Assembly (NCBI GenBank): GCA_963573305.1
Contig: OY754339.1
Span: forward strand, 74,447,376 to 74,511,375
Reading direction: 5' to 3'
Length of the DNA stretch: 64,000 bases
From: Pyrrhosoma nymphula
Taxonomy: Eukaryota > Arthropoda > Insecta > Odonata > Coenagrionidae
Both the position numbers and the translations under genes were made by a program. The notes beneath the pieces are model-generated. The model searched no databases and was not told the origin of the DNA. It saw only the letters and a program-made list of their open reading frames with translations. Positions 12,631 through 24,712 of this stretch are shown here, piece after piece. Within the stretch, counting starts at the first letter, position 1. The number at the start of each line of letters is the position of its first letter.

Positions 12631-13690
12631 ATGCTGATGAATGTCACGCGGTCACTCACATCGAGTTCTACTCGCCAGGAAATTGCTGACAGACTTTCAA
12701 ACACAACCGTCTTTGTAATTTTCAAGTTCTGCACTAAAACTCAGATGATTTTCTTACTCAGCAATGCACTTGACCATACACACTGAATGTATCTCAACCA
12801 ATAGCATTCTTTTTTTTATTTATTAGACCTGGTCAAAGAAAGTTCATCCGTTAATTTTAGTGCAGACGCAAGTTCGTTCGGGACTTCTTTGGCCTAGAGA
12901 AAGTTAAACCAGGACTGCTAAACGGGTTAGGCTGAAACTCGCGGCGAAGCCGAATACGAACTTTCAGTCCCTCTGGAATCTCAGACCGAGACTAATTGTA
13001 AGTAAAACTTCTTTAACTCAGGTTTCACTATTAAACAATAAAAGATTTTAATACGCCAAACTTGCACATAATAACTAAACTAAATAATGAAACTAGCCAT
13101 GGCATTGACAATTTTTTCTATTTTCACGATATTTATAGCCATTATCAGCTTCTACCATGATATCCATGATAGTGGCGCGAGTTATTGGAAACATTTGGTT
13201 AGAAGCTTAGGTTTTATTAGGTAAAATATGACCTATTGAATTTTATTTTTTCATTATGTTAATGGAAACCTTCACAATGTGACACCTGAAGCTGGATCCT
13301 TCTGTGAGGACTCAATTTTTACAGAACGTACAGAATATGAATTCCAGCTACATTTTAATCTCACAATCCGAAAAACTGACCCTAAAACCTGAATGGATGC
13401 ACCTATTCCATTGAATCTTTGACGCCTGTGAATAAGATTAGCGATTGAATATTGGGCATCACAAATCGGAAGATGGTAAATCATCCGAAAGTCTCTCATC
13501 TAATAATCTAGGTATTTTTTTAGGTGATTGACGTATGAATATAAATAATATTAAACGTGATGCTCTATTTCGATACTTTTGAAATTTTGCCTCGATAAAT
13601 CTTGTACTAAATTATTCCCACGTATTAAAAAAATGTCTTATACCTATAGTCAAAAGTTGCCTTTGGAAAGCTGAAATGTCCACCGAAAGT
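12631..13690. other. Nothing recognised
   Basis: No coding domain or clear repeat ends. A segment at about 12830-12990 is richer in G+C than its surroundings but gave no family. Confidence 0.4.
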
Positions 13691-13835
13691 CGTCCGTTTG
13701 GTGTCAGTGTACGGCGGCACACGGGAGTGAGGCAGGAGGTGCTGGGACACCAGCTATAAAGGGAATGAAGTGGGAAGAGGTACCTAAAAGACGAAAAGTG
13801 AGACCTGTTGCGATGAATGAACCTCTCGACACGTA
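13691..13835 (-). repeat. LINE 3'-end-like fragment
   Basis: GTGAGGCAGGAGGTGCTGG with GGACACCAG at about 13725-13753 is the complement of the terminal block of the family A LINEs. The following AGACGAAAAGTGAGA is shared with the block near 8440. Short, non-coding. Confidence 0.4.
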
Positions 13836-14535
13836 TTTTATGAAGCCATTGACGGTGGATGGAAAAAAAGAATTCTTGAACCGAAATCGACAGTTTCACA
13901 ATGCACTCGGTAATCACGCACCTACATAATCCTCGCATTTGCTAGTTGTCTACGGCATTCTATATTTGAAATTTCACTCGGTGAATATTCCATATCCTAA
14001 CACATTAATAACTTGCTCTATAACCATGACTACTACCATTACAAGCACGTTAATCTCTGAATATATTGAAATACAATACATTTATAAGTGAAATAAACAC
14101 CAGGAACCACAAAAAAATACAAAAAATAATTTTTTAATTCCAAATTTCCCCGCCATTAGCTACTAAACCCACAGTAGACATAGATTTAAATAAAGGCATG
14201 TGATGATGTTTTGATTTTTTCATTGAATCACGAGTTTTACTTGGCATAATTGTTCAACACCTGTCCTGATACTCAGGAAAATAAAAGGGAGGAAGTAAGA
14301 CAGGGCCAAATAAGAAGATAAGGGAAAAATGCCAAAACTAATCCTTCGTCATTCGAATGGCCCTCGCTAATACACTCACAGGAAATTGAAAAAAACGAGC
14401 TTAAGACCTGGTATCAAATGATTCATGATGGAACTTAACTCATATTCTGGGGAGAAAAAAAATATCAAATTCTAACTCGACCTGTATACCTGACAAGCAA
14501 TTTTATGTACCTGCTGAAATTAAGTTCGATCCACA

Positions 14536-14874
14536 TCACTGCCTTACAGGTCTTGGCTTTCTTTTTAACGAAAGGAATGGATATTTAAATAGACATTTAA
14601 TTCGTTGCCTTTCTGTCACAGTCGTTAGTTTCCATGGGCAATTGCTGGCTTCCACGGCCCAGGGAGCAGTCTCGAAATGCGAGAGTATTTCTTCCAGCCG
14701 TTCCATTCTCTTCCGCATTTCATGTTTGGAGGAGAAGGTATTGTCCATGGAACTCTCACGGGATGAAGTTTCACACATGCTATGACTGTACCTTTTCCTC
14801 AATAGCTCTTTGAGACTTTCATTGAACATATAAGTAAATTGGTAAGAAATTACACGTCTTCGTATTGAAAACAT
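14536..14874 (-). CDS. Unrecognised 112-codon open frame
   Basis: An uninterrupted frame from ATG at 14874 to a stop at 14536. It is rich in Arg, Lys, Ser and Glu, with a charged stretch around residues 25-70 that could be helical (for example MRKRMERLEEILSHFE). I recognise no family, and no neighbour or splice signal supports it. Composition is less biased than most chance frames here, so it might be an exon of an antisense gene. It may equally be noise. Confidence 0.15.
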   Translation of the reverse strand: MFSIRRRVISYQFTYMFNESLKELLRKRYSHSMCETSSRESSMDNTFSSKHEMRKRMERLEEILSHFETAPWAVEASNCPWKLTTVTERQRIKCLFKYPFLSLKRKPRPVRQ

Positions 14875-15236
14875 GAAGGATCGGCATTATACGATCCGCA
14901 CTCATTTTAGCGATTAGGGAAATTATTTAATAGTAAGAAATATATTTCCCACTTCTTTGTTTTCACGATTGCCTGAGACGGAAAGAAACATGATGATATA
15001 CAATTGAAATATGTATTCAAATAATATCAAGAGTATGATCTGCGGAAGAACCGCACTCTGATACTTTTAAAGCAAACACTGGGGCAGGCTGGGACATATT
15101 TCAATCTGAGAAGTAGGATTACCAATGATGAGAGAAGCAAGAAAGGTAGAGTGAGCAGAGAAGCAAAAGGCCAAATGTCATTCTGGAAGAAAAACAGCCT
15201 GGTTACCACCAGCAACAAAAGTCTGGTAGAATAGAA

Positions 15237-15860
15237 TAGAAAACAAATTTATTGTTCTAGGACAGAGCCTATTGAACATGCATTCGATACAGAAAAAAAA
15301 CAAGCTCTGTGGTATTAAAAAATATCTACAAGTCACCTTGCTTTAACAACACGAAAACAAAACGAAAAGAAAATAAAAAAACGTTCCAGATACCATTGCA
15401 ACACAAACATAATATTAAATCAAATACAATGACAGATTTTTTACAAAGAAAATATCAAGTCAAGTCAATATAATATGCACAAACATATAAGAACCTTTTA
15501 ATGAATTTAACTTACATTCTTTGAAAGAACAAAAAATAAATAAATGTGAGAACGATTGAGGTACACGCTCAATCACCATAACATTCATCAATCAGGTATG
15601 CAAACATTTTTAATTTGAATTGGTTTAAATTTTTAGCATTCAATATATAGTCAGGAATATCATTCCATACCCTTATACATGAATTAATAGTGGATAATTG
15701 GTACACAGTTGTTCTACATTTAGGAACTTTAAAGCTTTTTCTGACTCGAACAGGTCTATTTAATACATCATTAAGGTTTGCAATTACATTTTCATAGAGG
15801 TAATCCGGTAATAATGGTAGTAAGAAAGCACTCCACTAATACACATATTTGCTCTCATGC
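15237..15860 (-). pseudogene. 3' end of a CR1/Jockey-like LINE
   Basis: On the minus strand, about 15580-15790 reads as the C-terminal end of a LINE polyprotein: VRVRKSFKVPKCRTTVYQLS, INSCIRVWNDIPDYI, NLNQFKLKMF. This block typically ends CR1/Jockey-type ORF2 proteins after the reverse transcriptase. It is followed by an A+T-rich 3' UTR ending in short TATTC-type repeats at 15237-15260. The upstream catalytic part is absent (5' truncation). Confidence 0.65.
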
Positions 15861-17046
15861 GCAGAGAGGCTTGGACGAAAACAGATCGTCGAATTAATAA
15901 CCACTAATGATAAAGAAATTGAATTTTAAAATTTGTAATATATTACCGTCTTAAAAATTAAAACATAAAGAAACATAATTATGCTACATATCGACCACAG
16001 CCGATCTGGACGTGTGATAAATATTACTGCAATATGTCTTCACTCCATGACAGCCGTCGAGGTTCTTTCTCCATTATAAAATAGTTTACAGCATGTTATC
16101 TAGTGTATCATCTGTTCATTAAACTTCAAATGCCGTCAATAACCTTTGTATCTTTAATTCGTTCGAGCTAAATTGTTACAAATAACACGAACGTATCATG
16201 CCAATAGTAGAAAAAACAAATTACGAACCGTATGACTATCACCTGTAAATTTTGTACGAAACTTGTAAAAGAAATAACATTGTACTTGCCACTACAAATA
16301 AATTTATTATAGCTATCATAAACGTTGGTTAGTGGCCGATTATTTCTTAAAACTAAATAGTGGCTGATGTTTGTTTTATGCGCTCGTGCTCGACGCTATA
16401 TTCCTTAGCTTACCCTTGTTCTGAAATGATCAGTTTTTGCCTTCGTACACTTGAAAATTACACTAGTGCTCTGAAACAGGCATTTTAGCTAAGATATTTC
16501 TGCGGCATAATATAAATTTATTTCTTTTACTATGTCTATTTTTCACAAAGCACAGCTTCAAGTAGTTGACATCATCAATTAAGCATGATTTCAATGATTC
16601 AATCAATGAGTGTTAATGTATGTAAAAGAAAGGCCGTCGACTAAGCTATTTAAAATTTCGTTTCACATGACGCTTCATTGCCCTTTCTCGCTCAGTAAAT
16701 TTGTGAGTTATGAACAGTGCACTAAAGCGTGCATAATTATCCCCATTATTATTGTTTTTCGAGACGGTACATTGAGCGAAAAATGACTCCTGTCAAAGGC
16801 CTCGTCAATAAGAAACTTTCTCGAGCAGATGAAGCAAGTCCCGCAAATTAATTCAGACCGAGTTTTTCTTTTTAATTATAAAATATAGAATTTCACTCTT
16901 GGATAAACACACTATCTAAATCAAGAAATGATTGATTTGACAAATTGAAATCGGTCACTTTTCGTATGCCGAAACAGAGATAAATTCATTGATATTCCTT
17001 AACAGATTTTTCAAATAAATTATGAGTTATAACTAACTATCCGGTA
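15861..17046. other. Nothing recognised
   Basis: A+T-rich intronic or intergenic sequence; no repeat boundary or exon seen. Confidence 0.4.
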
Positions 17047-17440
17047 AAGAGCAGCAGCTACGGGCGTACAGACAGCGTTACACAGATGTTAAACGAATTA
17101 GGCTGGGAGCCGCTAGAGACTCGGAGGCTGCGCGCTAGGCTTAGATTACTTGAACAATTGAGAATAGATATCTTTCAGAGCGACACGGAGAACATCCTAT
17201 TAGAACCCCACTATATTTCCAGGTCCGACAGAAACGATAAATTAAGAGAGATATTTTGCCGAACGGATAGGTATGGGAATTCGTTTTTCCCCCGAACAAT
17301 AAGGGACTATAATAAATGCTAGGCGTAATTTCATTAGAGCGTGTCCATTTTATATGTAAACGGCTGGTGTCCTAACACCCCCCGCCACACTCCTATTGAG
17401 GCGGCTTGCGGGGTAATATGTAGATGTAGTTGTAGATGAA
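17047..17440 (+). mobile_element. 5'-truncated LINE (family A, copy 1)
   Basis: The last about 80 codons of a LINE ORF2 are intact: LNELGWEPLETRRLRARLRL ... ENILLEPHYISRSD ... NSFFPRTIRDYNKC, then a stop at 17320. The 3' UTR carries a block with ACACCCCCCGCCACAC and ends in a GTAGATGTAG-type tail at about 17420-17437. Nearly identical ends occur at 23279 (minus strand) and 24352 (plus strand). The close similarity says these copies are fairly young. Truncation just upstream of the conserved C-terminus is typical of target-primed reverse transcription. Confidence 0.85.
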
Positions 17441-18749
17441 TACCTAATTAAACGTACGGCCGTGAGGATATGCCAAATATCAAGGGATCTTTCATCGAGG
17501 AAATACGTGTTACATATTGCGTAATATAAATTGCGTTTATTATTACTCATAGAACAAGTGTCATGTGGTTCCTAACTATCACAGAGCAATGTCATGAAAA
17601 TTGGATCAAAATGTGTTTCCTATGTTAAGACTAATTTCTTGCAAATAAAAAAATATAAATGCCTGTTTCATGAAAAACTGTTGAAAATAAGTGAAAACTC
17701 CCAGGATGTAGAATAAAATACAACGTAGGCACCTCACTATTTTCTTAATTTTGTTATCTGTTAGCTATTGCAATATTTAAATTCAAAATACGGCATTTCA
17801 ACATAAATTACACTGCAATAGGCAATCGAGAAAAGTTTGCGTTAAAATTTAGACGCCAAAATAATATCCTCATATTTTGTACCTTAACTTTGTTTTTAAT
17901 AATTAAGGCAATTCGTCAGTGAAAGCATTGTTTTTTCAACAGGGAAAACAAAAAAATTGTAAATTAACATTTGTTTTGGCTTACTCTGTCTCGGTGGAAT
18001 CTCCTTAACTGAAGTCGATACAATGAATCGAGCTGAAGTTACTTACTTTTCTCCCAAGAAAGAGCTTTTTTTTAACCTCTGAGTTTCTGTCGTTTCTCTT
18101 CAATTCGGCGAAAGGATTTCAAATATTGGACAAAAGCACTAATTTGCGCTCAAACACACAAATGTTAAGTCTCTTCCCAGAAATCACAACAGGCTGGCGA
18201 CCCAGCCACTGACCCCTTGTGTCGGGTGTCAGAATGAAAAATGTGAATTCTTCAATAAAAGAAATGACAACTTTAAACGAACCGTACGATTTCTTTAGTT
18301 CGGCACCTTAGATAATAATATCCACCTCGATTCTACAATTTCTCCATACATTGAAGGATAATAGGACAACGTTAATTTTAGATAAACAAGAGGATGCATG
18401 TACGTATCATTCAAATTAGCGGTACCAAATTTGAACGGAATATTTACGATCCTTTCCGGAAATAAAAGATCCGCTTCCAGCCCTAACCGATATATTTACA
18501 CTTCTTTGTGATTATTTTATGAACTTATATACTTTGGTGTATGATTTCAAATATAAGAAAAAAATTAGAATATAATAAAATACCATACTTAATAAATCGT
18601 TCTGTGGAAAATTACGTCTTCCTTTCCGAGTGAAATGATGTTCTACAAATTAGAGACAGCAACTGTGCCATGTAAATAGGAAAATTATGAACAGGTAGGT
18701 ATGCACTTATGTGAAAATCAACTTAATGGAATATTTATTTCATAAAATT
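17441..18749. other. Nothing recognised
   Basis: A+T-rich; no gene or repeat boundary seen. Confidence 0.4.
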
Positions 18750-18754
18750 GAAAC

Positions 18755-18910
18755 AAATGTGTCTTTTCCACTTAGGTATTTATTTTTCATAAGACGACCG
18801 GTTTCGGCTGTGAGGTCATTATCGGGTACAATCTATCTATGGTTGTAACTAATGATAACAGCAAAAACTGGTACTCTTGTATAACATAGATCAGTGGAAA
18901 AACACAGATT
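18755..18910 (-). mobile_element. Short element with inverted ends and a hammerhead-like core
   Basis: TGTGTCTTTTCCACT near 18759 is answered by AGTGGAAAAACACA near 18893, giving about 14-bp inverted ends. On the minus strand, near 18827-18787, CCGATAATGACC is followed by TCACAGCCGAAACCGGTCGT: a GAAA box, a self-complementary CCGG helix III and a GTC cleavage triplet. The CUGANGA box is degraded (CGATAA), so cleavage is doubtful. The same architecture recurs at 30.7, 48.6 and 57.6 kb. Confidence 0.5.
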
Positions 18911-19094
18911 CGTGTTCATTTAACCAGGTAAACTGACCACATAAAACTATCACATTTTCTTGCAATTTCTTTTCGGATATAAAAAAATGGATTGCGGATC
19001 ACGATCTGTCTCTATGGGTTAATAGCCATATCTGTGCATAAACCGAAATTTCAAAAATCACTCTTAGAGAATTGTCGATGTGATGAAGTAGCGC

Positions 19095-19567
19095 GTCTGC
19101 GTGAAGTTTGGCTTCAGAGAGAAAATGCTTGAGGCCATACTCAAACCTAGGCACGGTTTAAACATTTTTAACATGGTCGAACATCGGTTAAAGATGATGA
19201 ACGTTCAGGACGGCCATCAGCCAGCATTACGCCTGAAAATGCCACTGCTGTCCGGGCTGCTGTCTTGGAAGATCACAGGCGGAACATCCACGACGTCTTT
19301 AATCTTGTAGGGCTATCGTGTGGCACATGCCAAAGGATTTTGTTCAACGAGCTCCACATGAGAAGGAATGTTTCAAAGTTCGTGCCACGGCTGCTGAGTA
19401 ATGAATAGGAAGTATGACGGGACCTGTTGAAAATTAACATGAATACAGTTCCTCATCCACACTACTCGCGCGATGCAGCCTCGTGCTACTCCTTTTAGAT
19501 CCCTAAGATGAAAGTCTAGTGAAAAGGCCAAATTTGAAACATGTTAGGACATAGAAGCGGAATCACA
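19095..19567 (+). pseudogene. Mariner-family transposase relic, 5' part
   Basis: With frameshifts and stops, the + strand reads the DNA-binding part of a mariner transposase: ERSGRPSAS near 19201, then TAVRAAVLEDHRRNIHDV, LVGLSCGTCQRILFNELHMR and FVPRLLSNE up to about 19408, and further PKMKV..KGQ near 19502. These are the helix-turn-helix and linker words of mariner proteins. The catalytic aspartates are not readable. The gene is split by a LINE insertion at 19581-20368 and resumes at 20382. Confidence 0.8.
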
Positions 19568-20381
19568 GGCAACGCTAAACTTACTTACTCCTCGGCATAA
19601 CAGCCCTTTTGTAGGGCCCTTCCGACAATCTCATCACGATCTCCCTGCACGCATTCTCCATCTTCTTATCACATTCCTCAGATCATCCTCTACATCATAT
19701 ACAACCATCTTTTCCGAGCCCTTCCTCTCAATCTTCTATCACCAGGATGTTCAATGCATAGCTTTTTCACCATCCTACCTTCAGGCATTCTCTCAACATG
19801 TCCTAACCACCTTAAACTATTACTCTTAATTTCTGACATTATATTAGGATGATTTTAGAGCTCCTCCAGTTCTCTATTCCACCGTATTTTCCACTGTCCG
19901 CCTTCCTTTGCTGTATCAAAAATCTTTCTCAGTTTGGTCCTTTCCCATATTTTAAATATTTCCCTCTCCTTCTGCGGTGGTCATGGTCCATATTTCTGAA
20001 CCATACATAACCCCACGTCTAATCACTGTTCAATAAACCTTTGTTTTCAAGTTCCGACTGAGGTTATGTGACTTGAGCACCTTCAACAAAGCTCGATAAG
20101 CCCTATTGCTTGCTACAATCTTAGCTTTGATTTCTTCTTTCATTTCATTATCTTTTGTCGCCAACACGCCCAAATACTTGAACTTATTATATCTCTCATA
20201 CTTGTTCCCATTTAATTTTATAAATTCATCTTTTTCTGTTGTAAATTTCCTGGAAGAGGACAAGTACTGTGTTATGGAACAGTTCAGTTTAAGCCCATCA
20301 TTTTCTGCCTCCACCTCTAATCTCTCAAGTCCTTCCCCGAGATCCTCAAGTCTTCTTGAAATCATATAGGCGACGCTAAAC
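19568..20381 (-). mobile_element. LINE inserted in mariner, with target-site duplication
   Basis: GGCAACGCTAAAC (19568-19580) and GGCGACGCTAAAC (20369-20381) flank the element: a 13-bp target-site duplication with one mismatch. Between them the minus strand encodes the C-terminal part of a LINE reverse transcriptase, including LEDLGEGLERLEVEAENDGL, KFKYLGVLATKDNEMKEEIK and VASNRAYRALLKVLKSHNLS, then degraded sequence. The 3' end (left) closes with short GTAA-type repeats. The 5' end is truncated. The nested position dates it after the mariner insertion. Confidence 0.85.
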
Positions 20382-20470
20382 ACGCTCAATAAATACTTCC
20401 AGATGGCATTCAATGATTAGAAGAAGCACTGGGAGCGGTACATACATTCTAAAAAGATGTAATACTTCAA
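20382..20470 (+). pseudogene. Mariner transposase relic, 3' part
   Basis: Directly after the duplicated target site, one frame reads YFQMAFND.KKHWERYIHS, the mariner word normally found near the C-terminus (FQ..F..WK.RW.RCI..). It continues the relic at 19095-19567, so the LINE split one mariner copy. Confidence 0.7.
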
Positions 20471-20884
20471 ATAAAGGAGTACTTCAAATGTGATAGTGGT
20501 GAATTAGGTAGAGATGAGATGAAATGAATTCTTGTATCGTTTTCATTTATGGTGAGTTCTAACGCACAGTTATGATTATAGGTTTTATTGCTCCCAAATA
20601 CATGGAAACATGAAAATTATCCATGGAAAGAAATAAAATGGGTCAGAATAGGGAGTTTTAGGTAACCTCGCAAGAAAAACCTGTATTGAGGGTACCATCA
20701 ATTAGATTACCCATTAATTGGTACATAAGAACAAAAAAATCTAATAATTTAATTAAATACATTTTAGGAAAATGTTTTCAATATCCACAGAAGGAAGTAA
20801 CGTTTTTTGCCTTTTTACAGTCAGTGGGTAGACAATTAAACGTTCTAGGCCCAATATACAAAAACCTTCTCCTGAAGTGTCAAG

Positions 20885-22410
20885 TTAGGCCTTAGCAAGG
20901 ATACCAATTCCCTTCGTTGGCTGCCTAAGTAAGGCTTGATCGCTGCGGGAATTTTGTAACGAGTTCTCAAGTAGACAATTATCAGCACTTAATCCACGTA
21001 CCAGTGTCTCAGTAGGAGTAACCTTAGGTGAATAAAGAAAAGGAGGATATAAAACGATTCTTTTTAACAATAACTTTTATGATCCTTTTTTGAAGAAGTA
21101 CAGCAGGTTTAACAGAGTTAAAATAGTATAAACAATTGTATTGTTGAATATCCTCAGACTTTGTAATGGGTACTTGTTACGAGTAAAGTAAAATTTAGAC
21201 AGGGTGTACACAAGAACCTTAGACACAGAGTCTATATGCTGCGTCTATTTAAAGCCTTGATCTAAGCTCAATCTCAGGGAGTTGATACTGTCCACACGTT
21301 TTATTACAGCACATTCATTGCATAAAATCAGTGAGCAATTAATATGATAATATAGCAGATCCCAATTAAAAGTAAAACGGTTACAAACATAATTGCACAA
21401 ATATTTTTATACTCATATTGAGCCTATTTGAGGAAAACCATTAACTGAAACATTTTAAATCAGATTGCATGGCGTTTCTAGTTCCTTCCCAAGTCGAATC
21501 ATCATAACACACAGCAAAATCATCAGAAAAAGCTGTGACATAGCCTTCACGTTTATAGTAACGGAGATAATTCACATAAACCAAAAATAAAACAGGGCTC
21601 AGGACAAATCCCTGAGGGACACCAGAGTTGATCCATCTGCAGTTACTCCAGTTATTATCCACCTTTACACATTGGGATCGCTTTGTTAAATAACTCTGGA
21701 ACCATTGTATAGGAATTCTACGAATCCCTGCTTGCTCTAGCTTAAACAAAAGAATATTGTGATTTAGGGTATCAAATGCTTTCTGAATATCAATAAACAA
21801 TCTTACAGCTCTTTTAATCCAGTTTACTGAGTTAGTGACATGCGTTAAAATCTTTAGGGTTCCTTTACATCCTGATTCCCAACAATCTGATTTTAACTAA
21901 TTTTTCTAAAACATTAGAAAAAATTGGCAACAATGATATAGGTCTATAAATTTGTTTTTGAAAACGTTCCCCCTTTTTAACTTTGGGTTTGACAGTTGCT
22001 ACTTTAAGAGCTAATGGAAAAATACCTTTCCTAAGACACATTAAAAACGTGATAGGTGCAATATCAGTAATGATTAGCTTTAGTAAGTTACTGTTCACGT
22101 CATCATACCCGGCTACATTGCTTGAGGGAAAATATTTTACTAGTTTGATTATTTCAGCGCGGGAGACGGGATCAAAGTTCAGAGTTGGAAGATCTTAAAT
22201 TAGCTTCAAAATATATTTCATGTAGACCATATCTTTTTTCACCTCTTAGCTCTTTAAAATAATCCATTGCTCCTTAAATTACCCATGAATTTTTGAAGTT
22301 TGTTCATGTAATAGTTGTCGGAAGCAGTATTTAAGTTCACTCTTCAACTTATTCCTGCACTTGAAAAATTCATTTGCTAGCCTCTCATTAGATGAATGGC
22401 ACCTTCACTC
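20885..22410 (-). pseudogene. CR1/Jockey-like LINE reverse transcriptase relic
   Basis: The minus strand holds a reverse transcriptase in pieces. About 22160-21865 reads DPVSRAEIIK, PLALKVATVKPKVKKG and YRPISLLPIFSNVLEKLV (RT motif region 1-2). 21800-21441 reads MFIDIQKAFDTLNHNILLFK, INSGVPQGFVLSPVLFLVYV and FSDDFAVCYDD, where FSDD stands for the catalytic F.DD. C-terminal pieces are readable down to about 20890. Several stops and frameshifts separate the pieces. It differs from families A and B. Confidence 0.75.
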
Positions 22411-22539
22411 CTTGAGCAAATAGTTTCCCCTCGCAATATGTCGGACTGGTGTAATTCAATGAAATTTGGTCCTGGATTTTTTTTTCGACTTACTTGAATA
22501 GTTATAAAAATATGGTCTCAATGACTCACGACTCCACCT

Positions 22540-23090
22540 TAAGTTTCTCATGGCCTTTGCCCTAAAGTCGTCCAAAATTCCTATCCTCTTCCTTCCTCTT
22601 CCTCAGCGTTCTCCCCTCTGCATCGCTCTCTTCATTACATACCCGCACCTTCATCTACCCGTCCTCTCCATCCACCTTTTCTGCCTTCGCCGAAGCTCCG
22701 CCATTTACTTCCTTACCCACCGCATCCAACACTTCCTCGTTCGTCTTCCTTCCTTCCCATTCTTCTCCAAACTTCCAACTCAAATGCCTCCTGTCTACGA
22801 ACATCCTCCCTCCGAAATTACCAAGTTTCAGACCCATACAGCGCCAGGCCCTATTCAGCCCCGACAGCCTACTTCCAGATAACCCTATCACCTTCGTATT
22901 ATTACTATTCATTTTCATCCTGTACCTTTCACACTTTCTCTACCACTCTCGTTATTGTCTGCAACCTCTTGGCTGACTGGCTAACGCTTGGTCATCTGAT
23001 AATCTGACTGGTATTATCACTTTCCCTTCTATCCTTATTCCCTTACTCCATCATCTCCAGTTCCAAGTAAACGTTATAAGGCTCGAATCG
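22540..23090 (-). pseudogene. RTE-like LINE fragment
   Basis: Minus-strand words KTNEEVLDAVGKE (about 22755) and EGRTLRKRKEEDRNFGRL (about 22620-22570) match the C-terminal end of the RTE-like element at 26.5-28.6 kb (KTNEEVLDMVGEE, GKRGRGRKRIGVMDG). An upstream MKMNSNNTKVI recalls its YGMKIYNKKTKVM word. The parts lie closer together than in the relative, so there is an internal deletion. Confidence 0.55.
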
Positions 23091-23278
23091 CCAATCGGAA
23101 TACTCGTTTGCCACGGCAAGAGGGAATGGGAATACTACTCATGAAATTTTAGTTTACCAGGACCAAACGAATGCGTAAATATCTGGAATTGGTTCCAGGG
23201 CAGCAATAACAAATCTCTTCGGTCATCAGGCATCGACTGATACGGTGTCCAATGTTGCCTAATTTGTGTCCTAAATAT

Positions 23279-23995
23279 TCATCTACATCTAAATACTACC
23301 CCGCAAGCCGCCTCAACAGACGTGTTAGGACACCAGCCGTTTACATATAAAAAGGAAACGCTCTAATGAAATTACGCCTAGCATTTATTATAGTCCCTTA
23401 TTGTTCGGGGGAAAAACGAATTCCTATACCTATCCGTTCGGCAAAATATCTCTCTTAATGTATCGTTTCTGTCGGACCTGGAAATATAGTGGGGTTCTAA
23501 TATGATGTTCTCCGTGTCGCTCTGAAAGATATCTATTCTCAATTGTTCAAGCAATCTAAGCCTAGCTCGCAGCCTCCGAGTCTCTAGCGGCTCCCAGCCT
23601 AATTCGTTTAACATCTGTGTAACGCTATCTGTACGCCCGTAGCAGTTTTTGACGAATCGCGCAGCTTTCCTTTGTATTTTATTAAGTTCCCGGACTAAGT
23701 CTTTCTGCACCGGATCCCATATGCTCGCTGCATATTCAAGGTGTGGCCGGACGAGTGCGAAATAGCACCTCTCTTTTACTTTTTCATCCGAAAATCTTCC
23801 CACAATACGCTTCACGAATCCTAGCTTCTTCAGAGCTCTGCCACAAATATTTCTTATATGTGTTCCCCACGATAGGTCCGAAGTTATTTCACTCCTAGAT
23901 ACTTCACTTCATCTGTCGCCTTTATGTTAACACCATCCACAGCATAATATTGACCGACTCCTCGAATTAAAGTTGGCAAAATATGACAACCGCGG
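23279..23995 (-). pseudogene. LINE family A, longest copy
   Basis: Minus strand. The end of ORF2 is open for about 145 codons (23815-23378): VKERCYFALVRPHLEYAASI, WDPVQKDLVRELNKIQRKAA, RFVKNCYGRTDSVTQMLNEL, ending FFPRTIRDYNKC. Upstream, 23990-23820 reads VGQYYAVDGVNIKATDEVKY and, after a frameshift, DLSWGTHIRNICGRALKKLG. The catalytic palm lies upstream of the truncation. The 3' end is a CTACATCTA-type tail at 23279-23295. It faces copy 3 at 24352 in opposite orientation, about 360 bp away. Confidence 0.85.
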
Positions 23996-24351
23996 GCCTC
24001 ATAACACTCGATATTTTAACGGACGTTAAGTTCCGTGTAACAGACAAACACAACTATATATTATACAGAGGAGGCAACTGAAATGAGACCCGAGGTAAAT
24101 CTACACTGAAAGAGGGAATTTCACACAACCTTTAGCCTATTATGAAATGAGCTTAACCTGGAAAATTATCCGACCTCCAATCACTTAGTTAGAGCGAACG
24201 ACAATTATTACGCATGATTTCCTTCAGACTGACACTAGTCATTTTATCCGCAATGATAACTGTCAGAGACGACCGAATCAGAAAATCACTAATATGCGAT
24301 CAAATGAGTGAAACTAACACATCGTATTCTTAACTCTTAAACATAACTTAA

Positions 24352-24712
24352 CTGTTAAACGAATTAGGCTGGGAGCCGCTAGAGACTCGGAGGCTGCGCG
24401 CTAGGCTTAGATTGCTTGAACAATTGAGAATAGATATCTTTCAGAGCGACACGGAGAACATCATATTAGAACCCCACTATATTTCCAGATCCGACAGAAA
24501 CGATAAATTAAGAGAGATATTTTGCCGAACGGATAGGTATGGGAATTCGTTTTTCCCCTGAACAATAAGGGACTTTAATAAATGCAAGGCGTAATTTCAT
24601 TAAAGCGTTTCCTTTTTATATGTAAACGGCTGGTGTCCTAACACCCCCCGCCACACGCCTATTGAGGTGGCTTGCGGGGTAATATGTAGATGTAGATGTA
24701 GATGTAGAACTC
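24352..24712 (+). mobile_element. 5'-truncated LINE (family A, copy 3)
   Basis: Begins within the LNELGWEPLETRRLR block and runs to a GTAGATGTAGATGTAGATG tail. Near the end of the ORF a change makes CCCCTGAAC where copy 1 has CCCCCGAAC, giving a premature stop. Otherwise it is almost identical to copy 1 at 17047. Confidence 0.85.
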
